A stretch of 64,000 bases of DNA from Anaerosphaera aminiphila DSM 21120 (GTDB taxonomy: Bacteria > Bacillota > Clostridia > Tissierellales > Peptoniphilaceae): assembly GCF_900129925.1 (NCBI RefSeq), contig NZ_FQXI01000002.1:103497-167496 (forward strand), in the 5' to 3' direction. Both the position numbers and the translations under genes were made by a program. Below the pieces are notes generated by a model. It was not told the origin of the DNA and did not search any database. It worked only from the letters and a program-made list of their open reading frames with translations. Shown here piece by piece: positions 51,001 to 59,265 of this stretch; within the stretch, counting starts at the first letter, position 1, and the number at the start of each line of letters is the position of its first letter.

Positions 51001-51262
51001 ACTAATGAATGCAGTATTAGAGAGAACACCGGATAAAGACCACTTATTATCTAATATGAAGACATGGACAGATAACTCTAATAGAAATGCATGGTACTAT
51101 GCACAAATACAAGAAGCCACAAACTCACACACCTATACAAGACCATCAAAGACAAGTATAGAAACATGGGGAGAATTACTTCCAGTTAGAGATTGGGCAG
51201 CACTTGAAAAAGCATGGAGTAGTGCCAACTCTGGATCAGGTGGAGGTAGTGTGGTTAAATAA
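48080..51262 (+). CDS. SLH surface protein C: unknown N-region, InlB repeat, 3xSLH (DUF11 deleted)
   Basis: Exported protein of 1060 residues from ATG 48080, which has GAAAGGAG upstream. An earlier in-frame ATG at 48059 lacks an SD. Signal peptide about 1-26. Residues 30-700 are unrecognised; beta-rich stretches such as FTVELPEGLDYINGSISFEMG and IKLTIPNGIDLIDRTNAG resemble the adhesion-type Ig folds of Gram-positive wall proteins, without diagnostic motifs. An InlB B-repeat (about 715-790, VLYDGNEADAG..FKSWNTMPNG..LFAQWGK) is joined directly to DVPSRELIVDE, which is the last segment of the DUF11 domain in genes B and D. DUF11 itself is missing. Three SLH and a GGGSVVK tail end the protein. 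Confidence 0.84.
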   Translation: MKGRVKGKRTIVLLALFILISSFSGFAIEEGAYIGDRIERVEFGEMKSIFPTEVEKKQNDETKSDSLERIDTNYEVTDRKIYINYYKNEEDAKTRENAVYIDKGFENNGYKIGDDVRILSLEEVNRNSYGEKITNKNPDMMFSGTWNDGKGNKYNIIEYADSDENKFPTFKASEEDLHLYLEWINRDDYEECLQSVCVGADIQYYDRNVGIWNTEKEGIPTIRNLMDYGSGEEEFKVRIEVDWNELIQYFSELNESLDKKIEREQELANKGEGTKFSATLNQTFTVELPEGLDYINGSISFEMGRGSLFKLDDTKGVDYDSDLNTLKIPITLEKEYDDESIAEFLKDLRSSAALNEYGYQLKGFIEIKLMTNDNMSGYSTTFVSSDGEFKTTETRVEEAKQSTLNQIFHLCNLDQLPGGEDYILNNEFLIDVNGTSEEDYNNKLLEIHKKYMYKPTLTVLAPFRINGDLLVNKKGNNQQMSILDDYDTENKKVFKVEKRDVLTILGTLDIYPAMKLFKNIFYHFGGATDSVEVENFTSIFQIKLTIPNGIDLIDRTNAGIKKSLEYKMGNDASFYKIENVKYEDGFKDGSKKIIVDFKEEEDYKSTPLSFLESKINGAITQEIFSSVDNYLYMKDNLVISDKGVDINTIEMQVEGKINFAFPVPPLCEDEKNSMDYSYEYYGIQTPEGRDAHYPSVYEGKKNAMTLTVGIDKLPVGKYKVLYDGNEADAGTVLDIVEYGNKEVVTVKDNEFTKANHIFKSWNTMPNGNGIEYESGDTFIITENVVLFAQWGKDVPSRELIVDESISTGWTWSGGGSTTTTLNKDDHYAYMIGYPNGTVKPEGKITRAEVSTIFFRMMTDSSRNSNWSSVNNYNDVGAETWYNNAISTLSNAKAVTGYPDGSFKPNAKITRGEFATMASRFLSDTSSLTNNKFTDVKGNWAESEINKLASLGLISGYSDGSFKPDQEITRAEAATLMNAVLERTPDKDHLLSNMKTWTDNSNRNAWYYAQIQEATNSHTYTRPSKTSIETWGELLPVRDWAALEKAWSSANSGSGGGSVVK

Positions 51263-51301
51263 ATGAAATTTAACATTTCAATATCTAGTTATTGAAATAA
51301 T

Positions 51302-51337
51302 AAAAGGATTTTGTCTAAAATGACGAAGTCCTTTTAA
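51302..51337 (+). terminator. Terminator of surface gene C
   Basis: AAAGGA-tTTtGTC / GACgAAG-TCCTTT imperfect stem followed by TT. The rest of the 593-bp gap to 51855 is AT-rich with a promoter and a long leader. Confidence 0.7.
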
Positions 51338-51604
51338 TATGTATTAATATAGAATAAATAAGTTTTTTTGTTGTGATGTGTTCTTGATTTTTTTAGGGAA
51401 TATCCATTAAAAATATGTAGTTTACAAACAATCGGGAAATAATATTAAAGATAAACAAATCACCAAAAAGAGAATTAAAAAGGTAGACAATGATCAGAGA
51501 TTTGAAAAAATAAAAAAATTTGAAGTTGTAAAACTAGAATTTAACTGATGTTGAGTTTTTTTTAATGCATTATTAGCGTTATTTAAAATAATGTATATAA
51601 AATA

Positions 51605-51633
51605 GTTACTATACTTAAAAAGTATGATATAAT
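51605..51633 (+). promoter_or_regulatory. Promoter of surface gene D (shared type)
   Basis: Extended -10 TGATATAAT (51625-51633) with GTTACT at the -35 position. The surrounding 42 bp (51592-51633) match 37/42 with the block 55373-55414 before the RCC1 gene. Leader about 215 nt. Confidence 0.65.
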
Positions 51634-51855
51634 GCACATATTCAATTTACTTTTTACTTTTGTAAAAATAGTAAATTTGGTTTTCGTAGTACATAAAAAC
51701 GATGAGTTTTACCTAAAGGTAAATGGAGGTGATTAAATACTATATTAAATATATGTAGTATGAAAGAAGATTATTTGTCTTTGTGAAGAACTGCAATTTA
51801 TGGTAATGAACAAAGAAAATTTGTAATATTGATATTGAAAAGAGGATGATAAGAC

Positions 51856-54800
51856 ATGAATAAAAACATTAAGAGATTAACCAGTTTTATACTAGCTTTT
51901 GTTATAATTTGTTCAACATTTTTTCCTTCAAACATTTCATATGCTGATAAAACACAGGAGAACGAGAAACAAGTAATAAATGTTGAAGATGCTGAAGAAG
52001 CTAATAATAACTTAAATAATTTAGAAAACTTAGACCAAGAAGGATCAGAAGAAGGCATGGAAGAGATTGGGCAAGAAGAATTAAATCAAGTTAATTTAGA
52101 AAAAGAACTGAGACAAGAAGAACTAAGGCAAGAAGAACTAGAACAGATTGAATTAGAAAAATATTTAGAGCAGTTTAATTCACGAAGAATAGAGCCGACG
52201 GAAAGAATAATTAAGCTAAATACTGACTCTAATCAAAAAATTGATATAACAGAAGAAATTCACAATTATTTAGAAAGTATGCCTAAACCAAGACAAAAGA
52301 GATCAATTCCTTCTGACGATAATGAAGGAGGACTTGTAACAAAAATTGATATAATAGTAAGAGCAACTTTTGAAGCAGTACCCGGTTCAAAATATCAATT
52401 GTCCGACTATATAGAAGATATAATTCCACTACACTTTGAAGGAATATATGTAGGTGACGAACCTGCTGGTAACATAACAAACGGTGATAATATAACGGAT
52501 AGAATAAATCCAGAAGGCTTTGATATAAATATATCCGATATATATGGCAATGGTGGAGTTGAAGACAAAGATTTATTTACTGAAGATATGACAGTAGATG
52601 GATATGATCATATAGCAGATTATTTGTGTACAAATTTTTTATTGAGATGTGATAAAAGTGTACTTAAAGAAGTAGGCGGTGAAAAATTAGATGCATATTT
52701 AGCTATTTCAACTGGTGGTGGAGGATCAGTAGCTATTCCTGAATTAAGACTAATTTTGAGAGAAAAAGCACAGCCGGATGGTGTATTAGGAGACGCTGTG
52801 ATTACTAAGCAGGTTTTAAATGAAACTAAAGGTGAAACTGAATACTCAGAGGAAATAGTTGCAAACCCTGGGGATAAGGTTTCTTATAAAATTGAAATAT
52901 CCAATTCAGCAAATATAGATAATCCTGTAACAGTAAAGGATAAATTAAATGAAAAGCTTACTAATATTGAATTAGTAAAGGATGGATTAACTGAAGATGA
53001 TATATTTGAAAACAAAGATGGAGAAATAAATATATCTACTACAGTAGGGTCAAAAGAAAATAATCCTAAGGTGTTTATATACAAGGCTGTAGTAGCGAAA
53101 GATGCTGTAGAAAATATTATCAATATAGCGGAATATGAAAAATTGCAACAATACAAAGGTGAATTAACTGATGATAATCAGGATGAAGTAGACTTGGGAG
53201 AAGATGGAGATTCCTTTATAGCTAAAAATGGAACGGAAATATTTATTTATGGTGGTAAACCATTTGTAAAAGTAAAAGATACTGTAACAGCTACGGTAAA
53301 AGTTAAACCGTTATATAAAGTAGAATATGATGCAAATGGCGGAACAGGTTCCCAAACTGATACAAATAGCCCATATATAATAGATAGCGAAGTAATTGTT
53401 CTTGACAAAGGAAATATGGAAAAAGGAAATCATACTTTCACAGGCTGGAATACTGAAAAAGATGGAACTGGAACAGCTTATGCAGCTGATTCTAAGTTTA
53501 AAATATCTGAAGATATGACTTTTTATGCACAATGGATAGAAAATGATAAGTATAAAGTAACATATGATGGAAATGGTGCAGATAGTGGTGCAGTAAATGA
53601 TTTAACAGAATATTATTTAAATGATGAAGTAACTGTTAAAGATAAAGGTGATCTAGTAAAAGCTAATCATACTTTCGCTGGCTGGAATACTGAAAAAAAT
53701 GGAACTGGAACAGCTTATGCAGCTGGTACTAAGTTTAATATTACTAAAAATATAACATTATATGCACAATGGACAGAAATAAAACCAACAGATCCTAAAT
53801 TGGTAATTACAAAAACAGATAATTTATTAAGCAATAAAGTAGAAATTGGAGATACATTTAAGTACTATATTAATATTAAAAACACCGGAGCCATAGACGT
53901 TAAAAATATAAAGATTTTAGATAGAGTTCCAAGTAAACTTGATATTAGAAATGTAGTTCCAAGTGCTGCTAAAATAACAGGTCAATTAGTTGAGTATACT
54001 GTGCCAACTATTAAAGCTGGCGAAACATTTACAATTACTATAGAAGTAAAAGTAAATAGTTCAGCAAAAGACGGGGATAAAATACAAAATATTGCAGTAG
54101 TAGATGGTGAAGACGTTCCAAGTAGAGAACTTATAGTAGATGAACCATCAACATCAACAGGTTGGACATGGAGTGGTGGAGGAAGTACAACTACTACACT
54201 AAATAAAGAAGACCACTATGCATATATGATAGGTTATCCAAATGGAACAGTAAAACCTGAAGGAAAAATAACGAGAGCAGAAGTATCTACAATATTCTTT
54301 AGAATGATGACAGATAGCTCAAGAAACAGTAATTGGAGTAGTATAAATAACTACAATGATGTTGGAGCAGAAACTTGGTATAACAATGCAATCTCAACAC
54401 TAAGCAATGCAAAGGCAGTAACAGGATATCCGGACGGAAGCTTTAAGCCAAATGCGAAAATCACAAGAGGTGAATTTGCAACAATGGCATCCAGATTCCT
54501 GTCAGATACAAGCTCATTAGCAAATAATAAATTTACAGACGTAAAGGGAAATTGGGCAGAAAATGAAATAAATAAATTAGCATCACTTGGTTTAATAAGC
54601 GGATATACAGATGGAAGTTTTAAACCGGACCAGGAAATCACAAGAGCAGAAGCAGCAACACTAGTGAATGCAGTATTAGAGAGAACACCGGATAAAGACC
54701 ACTTATTATCTAACATGAAGACATGGACAGACAACTCTAATAGAAATGCATGGTACTACGCACAAATTCAAGAAGCTACAAACTCACACACTTATACAAG

Positions 54801-54921
54801 AGCGTCAAAGACAAATATAGAAATATGGAAAGAATTACTTCCGGTTAGAGATTGGGCAGCACTTGAAAAAGCAAGGAGCAGTACAAACTCTGTATCAGGT
54901 GGAGGCAGTGTAATTAAATAA
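51856..54921 (+). CDS. SLH surface protein D: acidic coiled coil, adhesin-like module, DUF11, InlB x2, DUF11, 3xSLH
   Basis: Exported 1021-residue protein. Signal peptide 1-31. Residues 35-105 are a Glu/Gln/Leu-rich coiled coil with short repeats (RQEELRQEELEQIELEKYLEQ). Residues about 165-320 form a domain with GSKYQLSDYIEDIIPL that is homologous to the giant Cna_B adhesin downstream. DUF11-like domain (about 320-420, VSYKIEISNSANIDNPVTV) and linker, two InlB B-repeats (about 490-560 and 563-635, each with HTFxGWNTEKxGTGTAYAA), second DUF11 (645-760), three SLH (785-970), GGGSVIK tail. It is the only SLH gene here sharing its N-terminal module with the adhesin. Own promoter, long leader and strong terminator. 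Confidence 0.87.
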   Translation: MNKNIKRLTSFILAFVIICSTFFPSNISYADKTQENEKQVINVEDAEEANNNLNNLENLDQEGSEEGMEEIGQEELNQVNLEKELRQEELRQEELEQIELEKYLEQFNSRRIEPTERIIKLNTDSNQKIDITEEIHNYLESMPKPRQKRSIPSDDNEGGLVTKIDIIVRATFEAVPGSKYQLSDYIEDIIPLHFEGIYVGDEPAGNITNGDNITDRINPEGFDINISDIYGNGGVEDKDLFTEDMTVDGYDHIADYLCTNFLLRCDKSVLKEVGGEKLDAYLAISTGGGGSVAIPELRLILREKAQPDGVLGDAVITKQVLNETKGETEYSEEIVANPGDKVSYKIEISNSANIDNPVTVKDKLNEKLTNIELVKDGLTEDDIFENKDGEINISTTVGSKENNPKVFIYKAVVAKDAVENIINIAEYEKLQQYKGELTDDNQDEVDLGEDGDSFIAKNGTEIFIYGGKPFVKVKDTVTATVKVKPLYKVEYDANGGTGSQTDTNSPYIIDSEVIVLDKGNMEKGNHTFTGWNTEKDGTGTAYAADSKFKISEDMTFYAQWIENDKYKVTYDGNGADSGAVNDLTEYYLNDEVTVKDKGDLVKANHTFAGWNTEKNGTGTAYAAGTKFNITKNITLYAQWTEIKPTDPKLVITKTDNLLSNKVEIGDTFKYYINIKNTGAIDVKNIKILDRVPSKLDIRNVVPSAAKITGQLVEYTVPTIKAGETFTITIEVKVNSSAKDGDKIQNIAVVDGEDVPSRELIVDEPSTSTGWTWSGGGSTTTTLNKEDHYAYMIGYPNGTVKPEGKITRAEVSTIFFRMMTDSSRNSNWSSINNYNDVGAETWYNNAISTLSNAKAVTGYPDGSFKPNAKITRGEFATMASRFLSDTSSLANNKFTDVKGNWAENEINKLASLGLISGYTDGSFKPDQEITRAEAATLVNAVLERTPDKDHLLSNMKTWTDNSNRNAWYYAQIQEATNSHTYTRASKTNIEIWKELLPVRDWAALEKARSSTNSVSGGGSVIK

Positions 54922-54969
54922 TTTAATAGAGATTTTTGCAAAATAAATTATGCAGAAGATTAAATCATA

Positions 54970-55010
54970 AAAAAGCACAGTTGAAAATAAAAAATCAACT
55001 GTGCTTTTTT
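54970..55010 (+). terminator. Terminator of surface gene D
   Basis: AAAAGCACAGTTGA / TCAACTGTGCTTTT perfect 14-bp stem with T-run. Beyond it the 754-bp gap is AT-rich, with no ORF; the promoter near 55386 and a 260-nt leader fill its right part. Confidence 0.93.
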
Positions 55011-55385
55011 ATGTAGATTAAAATAGTGATTAACCCATATATAAATAAATATTTAAAATACTAGTATGAAGGGTTTAAAAACATGAGAAAAGGAAATTTT
55101 TATGTTGAATAAAGAATTAATAGTTTTGGAAATATAAACTTACTATACTGTACTATGATAAGGCAGATTATTTAAAAAAATAATGATTATTAATAAACTA
55201 AAAATGTACACTAAATTAAAGATGTATATTAAATTTTAAAACTAAAAATTTTAAAAATATTATTTAATTAAATAAAAAAAGGAATCTTAATAAGAGCTTG
55301 AAAAGGTTGAATTAAAAGGTTATGTGTTTCGGAAATTAAAACATTGGATATTTTGGCATACAATATTAAAATTGTATATAAAATT

Positions 55386-55414
55386 GTTTCTATACGAAAA
55401 AAATATGATATAAT
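55386..55414 (+). promoter_or_regulatory. Promoter of RCC1 gene (same type as gene D)
   Basis: Extended -10 TGATATAAT (55406-55414) with GTTTCT at -35. The leader (about 255 nt) contains GTAACTGAAA..TTTTAGTTAC arms (about 55584-55632) that could fold shortly before the SD AAAGGAGGA. Confidence 0.65.
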
Positions 55415-55675
55415 ATTAATTAATTAATGTAGTTTAAAATTAAAATATACAAAATTGGTGTAATTAATTTTAAGGCACATAATACTTTTCAAAAAATACA
55501 TATTTAAAAATTTAAACTATATAGTACATTATATTAGCTTTAAATAAGACAACAACTAAGTGGATAGTTATTTTTGCAATTGCTGTAACTGAAACTTCTC
55601 AATTAAACTCACTTGATTTACATTTTAGTTACAATAATTTTATAAATAAATTAAATATAAAGGAGGAATAAAAAG

Positions 55676-58600
55676 TTGAAAAAGAAAAAGTTTTTAAGCT
55701 TAGCACTTGTAGGTGTAATGCTTTCAGGATTAATTACCCCGGTTAATGCTGAAGAAAATGTTAGTGCAATAGCGGAACCGGAACAGAAGACAGATTATTT
55801 AACGGCAGCTGACTTATATGAAAGATATAAAATTGCCACCGGAGGAACCACCCAAACGCAGAATTATACATTTGATTATAGTAAAGATGCACCAATATAT
55901 GATCAACTGTCTATAATTAGATTTACTCAAACGGCGTCAGGTAAACTTGGAGGTCATGCGCTGGATGTTCAAGGTAAAGTTTGGTCTTGGGGATATAATC
56001 TTTCAGGGAGAACTGGAATAGGACAAACTGCAGCACAACAAATGTACCTTGGAGGACTTAGGAGAATTCCATATTTTGTAGATAAGGATATCAAAATTGT
56101 AAAAATTGCTGCAGGTTATGAAACCGGCTATGCACTTTCAGACCAAGGTAAGCTATATGCTTGGGGTAGAGGATTAGAAGGTCAAATGGGCAACGGAACA
56201 AATGCAACTACAAATGTAACTCCGGTTGAAGTTAATATTTCAACGAAGATAGTTGATTTTTATCCTGCAAAAGCAAATCAGGCACATCATATAGCAGCAG
56301 TAGATGAAAATGGAGATATTTTCATGTGGGGATATGGATCTGGAGGTAGAATACCAGGATCAACAGGTTATAATAGTACTCCAATAAAAGTTTCGCTACC
56401 TACATTATCCGCTGGGGTAAAATTTATTAAGGTATCTCCTGGAGACCATCACACACTTGCATTAGCTGATGATGGAACGGTTTGGGCAATGGGCAGTAGG
56501 GCAAGAGGAGTACTTGGAGATGGTAGTACGACAGGAACGACTACCACATTTAGTAAAATAAATGCATTATCAAATATAACAGCAATAGACACTAGTTATT
56601 CAAGAAATGTTGCTATGGATAAGGATGGAAATGTTTTTGAATGGGGGCAAATTTTTGGTGGAGGACCAAGTAGAGGAGGTTCTCGTGTAGTAAGTACACC
56701 TACAAAAGTTATCATTAATTCGGAAGATATAAACCACGTAGGATATACGCCAAAAGCTCAAAAAGTTTTTGCTGGTGAATCCGTATCATTCTTTATTGAC
56801 CAAAAGGGGCGTACTTGGGCTTGGGGTGACGGTAGATATCATGGTCAAGCAAGAGAAGGTGGATATATGGATGCTCTTGATTTTAGGCAAACAGAAGCTA
56901 CACTATATCCAAGAATAACAGGTGATGGTGATACACAAGATAGAGATAGAGATAAAAAATTTCCAATATATGCAACAAATGATTCCGAGGATTTGAAACA
57001 ATCTGGCCTTGCGAATAAACATGGGTATGGATTCAACAATTTGCACCCAACTGCTTGGGATGAGAAGTATATGCTTAAAGATGATAGTGGAGTAGTTCTT
57101 GATAATAACGGCAAACAATTGGAATATAGATCTGATGGATATTATTATGAAAAAGGTACTAACACAAAAGGAATGCCTGCAATTGATCCTAAAGAATCTT
57201 GGATTGGTCTTACATTTTTACAACCAGGATATACATATGATATATCAACAGAAAGATCATCTTCGGTTTTCCTAGATTTATCGGGCAATATTTTCAAGAC
57301 ATCCTATGATGGATCAGGCTCTATTGCATGGGGTTGGGACTGGGATTCAAAATATTTTGCTGGACCGGATGCTTCTAAAAATGCAGAAGATGGAATAGCT
57401 GATGCTTATGTATATGAATATGTATATATGAGAGGTTTACCTTCTAAGACAAATCCTACTATTACAAAACCAACTATGGAAAATATAAAGATATATAAGG
57501 ACGATGAAAGCTTCAAACCTTTAAATGTTACATTAACGGCAGAGATACCGGAACAAATAAGGGATGATAATTTAGGACTGGTTATAGATGCAGAACTAGA
57601 ATCAGTTGATTGGGTATTTGTACCATACAATATGGAAAACTCAGATGCATTTAATTTAGATATATCTGGAGAGACTAAAACTATAACAGATATGTCTACT
57701 GGACAAGTTCAGGAAATCGAAAGTGATTTTGATCAACTAGTGAATAAAAAAGACGAGGATGGGAACCCACTATATATAAGTGAAAGAGTCAGAGATGGAG
57801 AATATGAAGCATTACAACCAGGTGAAACTAAAATAGATGTTTCTGTGCCTGTAACAGATAATGGCATTTTGTTTATTAGATCATCTTTTAACCAATATGG
57901 AACATCAAATGGAACAGTAGAGGCAGTAGTAATAGATAATTTCTATACTAAAGCGCCGATAGTTCATAATGGTGTTGGAGATGCAAAGAATTTTGCAGAT
58001 AATGGTGGCAAAGAAAATATGCCTGTATATGCAAACACATCAGAAAATGTTGTAAAAACTAAAGACGATAGTAAAGACACTAAACTACCAGAAGAACAAT
58101 CTAAAAAATTAATTGGTTTCCCATTAGATGTCAATGGAAAGGTAATTAATTCTAGACCTACACCTGGTGGAAACTCAGTTATTAAAGATGTAGCACCAAC
58201 TTTTGGTTATGACACTGTAGAAGTTTCCAGTTATGAACCAACTAAGTTTAAGGCAGATGGTTGGGATTTATTGAAATTAGGAACAACAGATATTGCTACA
58301 ACAATCCAAAAACATCCAACAATAACATTAGATGATAAACAGACAATTGAGTGGGTTGGAGATACTGATGAAGAAAAATTGATTGAAAATATTGATGAAG
58401 AAACAGGTAAGACTAAGAAAAAAATTAAAGAAATAGAATATGTTTTCAATTATATAGCAAATGGAAATATTTTATCTAAAGTAAACGCAGAATTTCTACC
58501 TATAGAAAACTCAACACAAATAGATGAACATTATGGATATGTTAAACTTACAAATCCAGATGAAAAATTTGGAAGGTTCTATGTATTTAAGAAGGAATAT

Positions 58601-59197
58601 TCTGAAGAGACTACATTGGATAAAAAACCTATAAATGCATTAGAAAAAGATGAGAATAATGAATATAAAAATCTTATAGGAGTGTTTGAATCTGATGGAA
58701 ATGGTGTTCTTATAACTAATGGTGAAAATGAGCAAGACAAAGCTTTTTATGAAGCGTTGGCCGGAGTTTATGGCGGAAATGGCGCTGGAAAAGTTCGAAG
58801 AGATGACACTGAAAGTGGAGGGTCATACCCAATAGAAGTCATTTTCCAAGAAGGGCCAATTACAGTAGATAAAGAAACAGAAAAACCTATGGAATTTGGA
58901 CCAGGACAAAAACTACTATCAAATAGCGATGTAGCAAAAGTAGAAGACAGAGTAATCAAAGAAAGAACAATGATAGAAATAGATTACGTAGATGAAGAGC
59001 TAATCATGTTCTATACAGATGATGGAGCAACTGTAACAGTTTATGCAAATGGAAAAGAATTAAAGGCAGCAGACACAAGTTTAGATGAAGAACTTAAATA
59101 TATTATATTTGCAGAAAAACAAGCTCCAGGAACAACACTTACAATTGTTGTTAAAGCACCGGATAAATCTGAATCTAGAATTGATGTGACAGTGTAA
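55676..59197 (+). CDS. secreted RCC1-type beta-propeller protein
   Basis: Exported 1173-residue protein; TTG start with AAAGGAGGAATAAAAAG upstream. Signal peptide 1-25 (SLALVGVMLSGLITPVNA). Residues about 85-560 carry seven RCC1-like blades, each with a D/G-x-V/I-W/F-x-W-G core: HALDVQGKVWSWG, GYALSDQGKLYAWG, IAAVDENGDIFMWG, TLALADDGTVWAMG, NVAMDKDGNVFEWG, SFFIDQKGRTWAWG and SSVFLDLSGNIFKTS..IAWG. About 100 residues are inserted before the last blade. Seven is the number for a closed propeller. The remaining ~600 residues are beta-rich and unrecognised. There is no SLH, LPXTG or other anchor, so the product is released or held by a partner. The next gene starts 68 bp downstream without a convincing terminator, so the giant adhesin may be co-transcribed. 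Confidence 0.85.
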   Translation: MKKKKFLSLALVGVMLSGLITPVNAEENVSAIAEPEQKTDYLTAADLYERYKIATGGTTQTQNYTFDYSKDAPIYDQLSIIRFTQTASGKLGGHALDVQGKVWSWGYNLSGRTGIGQTAAQQMYLGGLRRIPYFVDKDIKIVKIAAGYETGYALSDQGKLYAWGRGLEGQMGNGTNATTNVTPVEVNISTKIVDFYPAKANQAHHIAAVDENGDIFMWGYGSGGRIPGSTGYNSTPIKVSLPTLSAGVKFIKVSPGDHHTLALADDGTVWAMGSRARGVLGDGSTTGTTTTFSKINALSNITAIDTSYSRNVAMDKDGNVFEWGQIFGGGPSRGGSRVVSTPTKVIINSEDINHVGYTPKAQKVFAGESVSFFIDQKGRTWAWGDGRYHGQAREGGYMDALDFRQTEATLYPRITGDGDTQDRDRDKKFPIYATNDSEDLKQSGLANKHGYGFNNLHPTAWDEKYMLKDDSGVVLDNNGKQLEYRSDGYYYEKGTNTKGMPAIDPKESWIGLTFLQPGYTYDISTERSSSVFLDLSGNIFKTSYDGSGSIAWGWDWDSKYFAGPDASKNAEDGIADAYVYEYVYMRGLPSKTNPTITKPTMENIKIYKDDESFKPLNVTLTAEIPEQIRDDNLGLVIDAELESVDWVFVPYNMENSDAFNLDISGETKTITDMSTGQVQEIESDFDQLVNKKDEDGNPLYISERVRDGEYEALQPGETKIDVSVPVTDNGILFIRSSFNQYGTSNGTVEAVVIDNFYTKAPIVHNGVGDAKNFADNGGKENMPVYANTSENVVKTKDDSKDTKLPEEQSKKLIGFPLDVNGKVINSRPTPGGNSVIKDVAPTFGYDTVEVSSYEPTKFKADGWDLLKLGTTDIATTIQKHPTITLDDKQTIEWVGDTDEEKLIENIDEETGKTKKKIKEIEYVFNYIANGNILSKVNAEFLPIENSTQIDEHYGYVKLTNPDEKFGRFYVFKKEYSEETTLDKKPINALEKDENNEYKNLIGVFESDGNGVLITNGENEQDKAFYEALAGVYGGNGAGKVRRDDTESGGSYPIEVIFQEGPITVDKETEKPMEFGPGQKLLSNSDVAKVEDRVIKERTMIEIDYVDEELIMFYTDDGATVTVYANGKELKAADTSLDEELKYIIFAEKQAPGTTLTIVVKAPDKSESRIDVTV

Positions 59198-59206
59198 TAA
59201 AATATT

Positions 59207-59240
59207 AACAGAGTAAGTTTGAGAAATAACTTACTCTGTT
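59207..59240 (+). other. Hairpin between RCC1 gene and adhesin
   Basis: Perfect 13-bp stem AACAGAGTAAGTT / AACTTACTCTGTT with an eight-base loop, followed by AATAAAAAAAGGAG. There is no T-run, so it is more likely an mRNA stabiliser or processing site than a terminator. Confidence 0.7.
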
Positions 59241-59265
59241 AATAAAAAAAGGAGAGTGAAGAAAT

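Noticed and set aside
51725..51786. Small leader peptide in the gene D leader
   Set aside because: GGAGGTGAT is a strong SD-like sequence, but the ATGs after it give ATG-stop or an 8-codon ORF at poor spacing; not enough to call.
53390..53780. Recent gene duplication of InlB repeats in D
   Set aside because: The two repeats share ACTGAAAAAGATGGAACTGG-type DNA but differ enough elsewhere to be ordinary in-family repeats.
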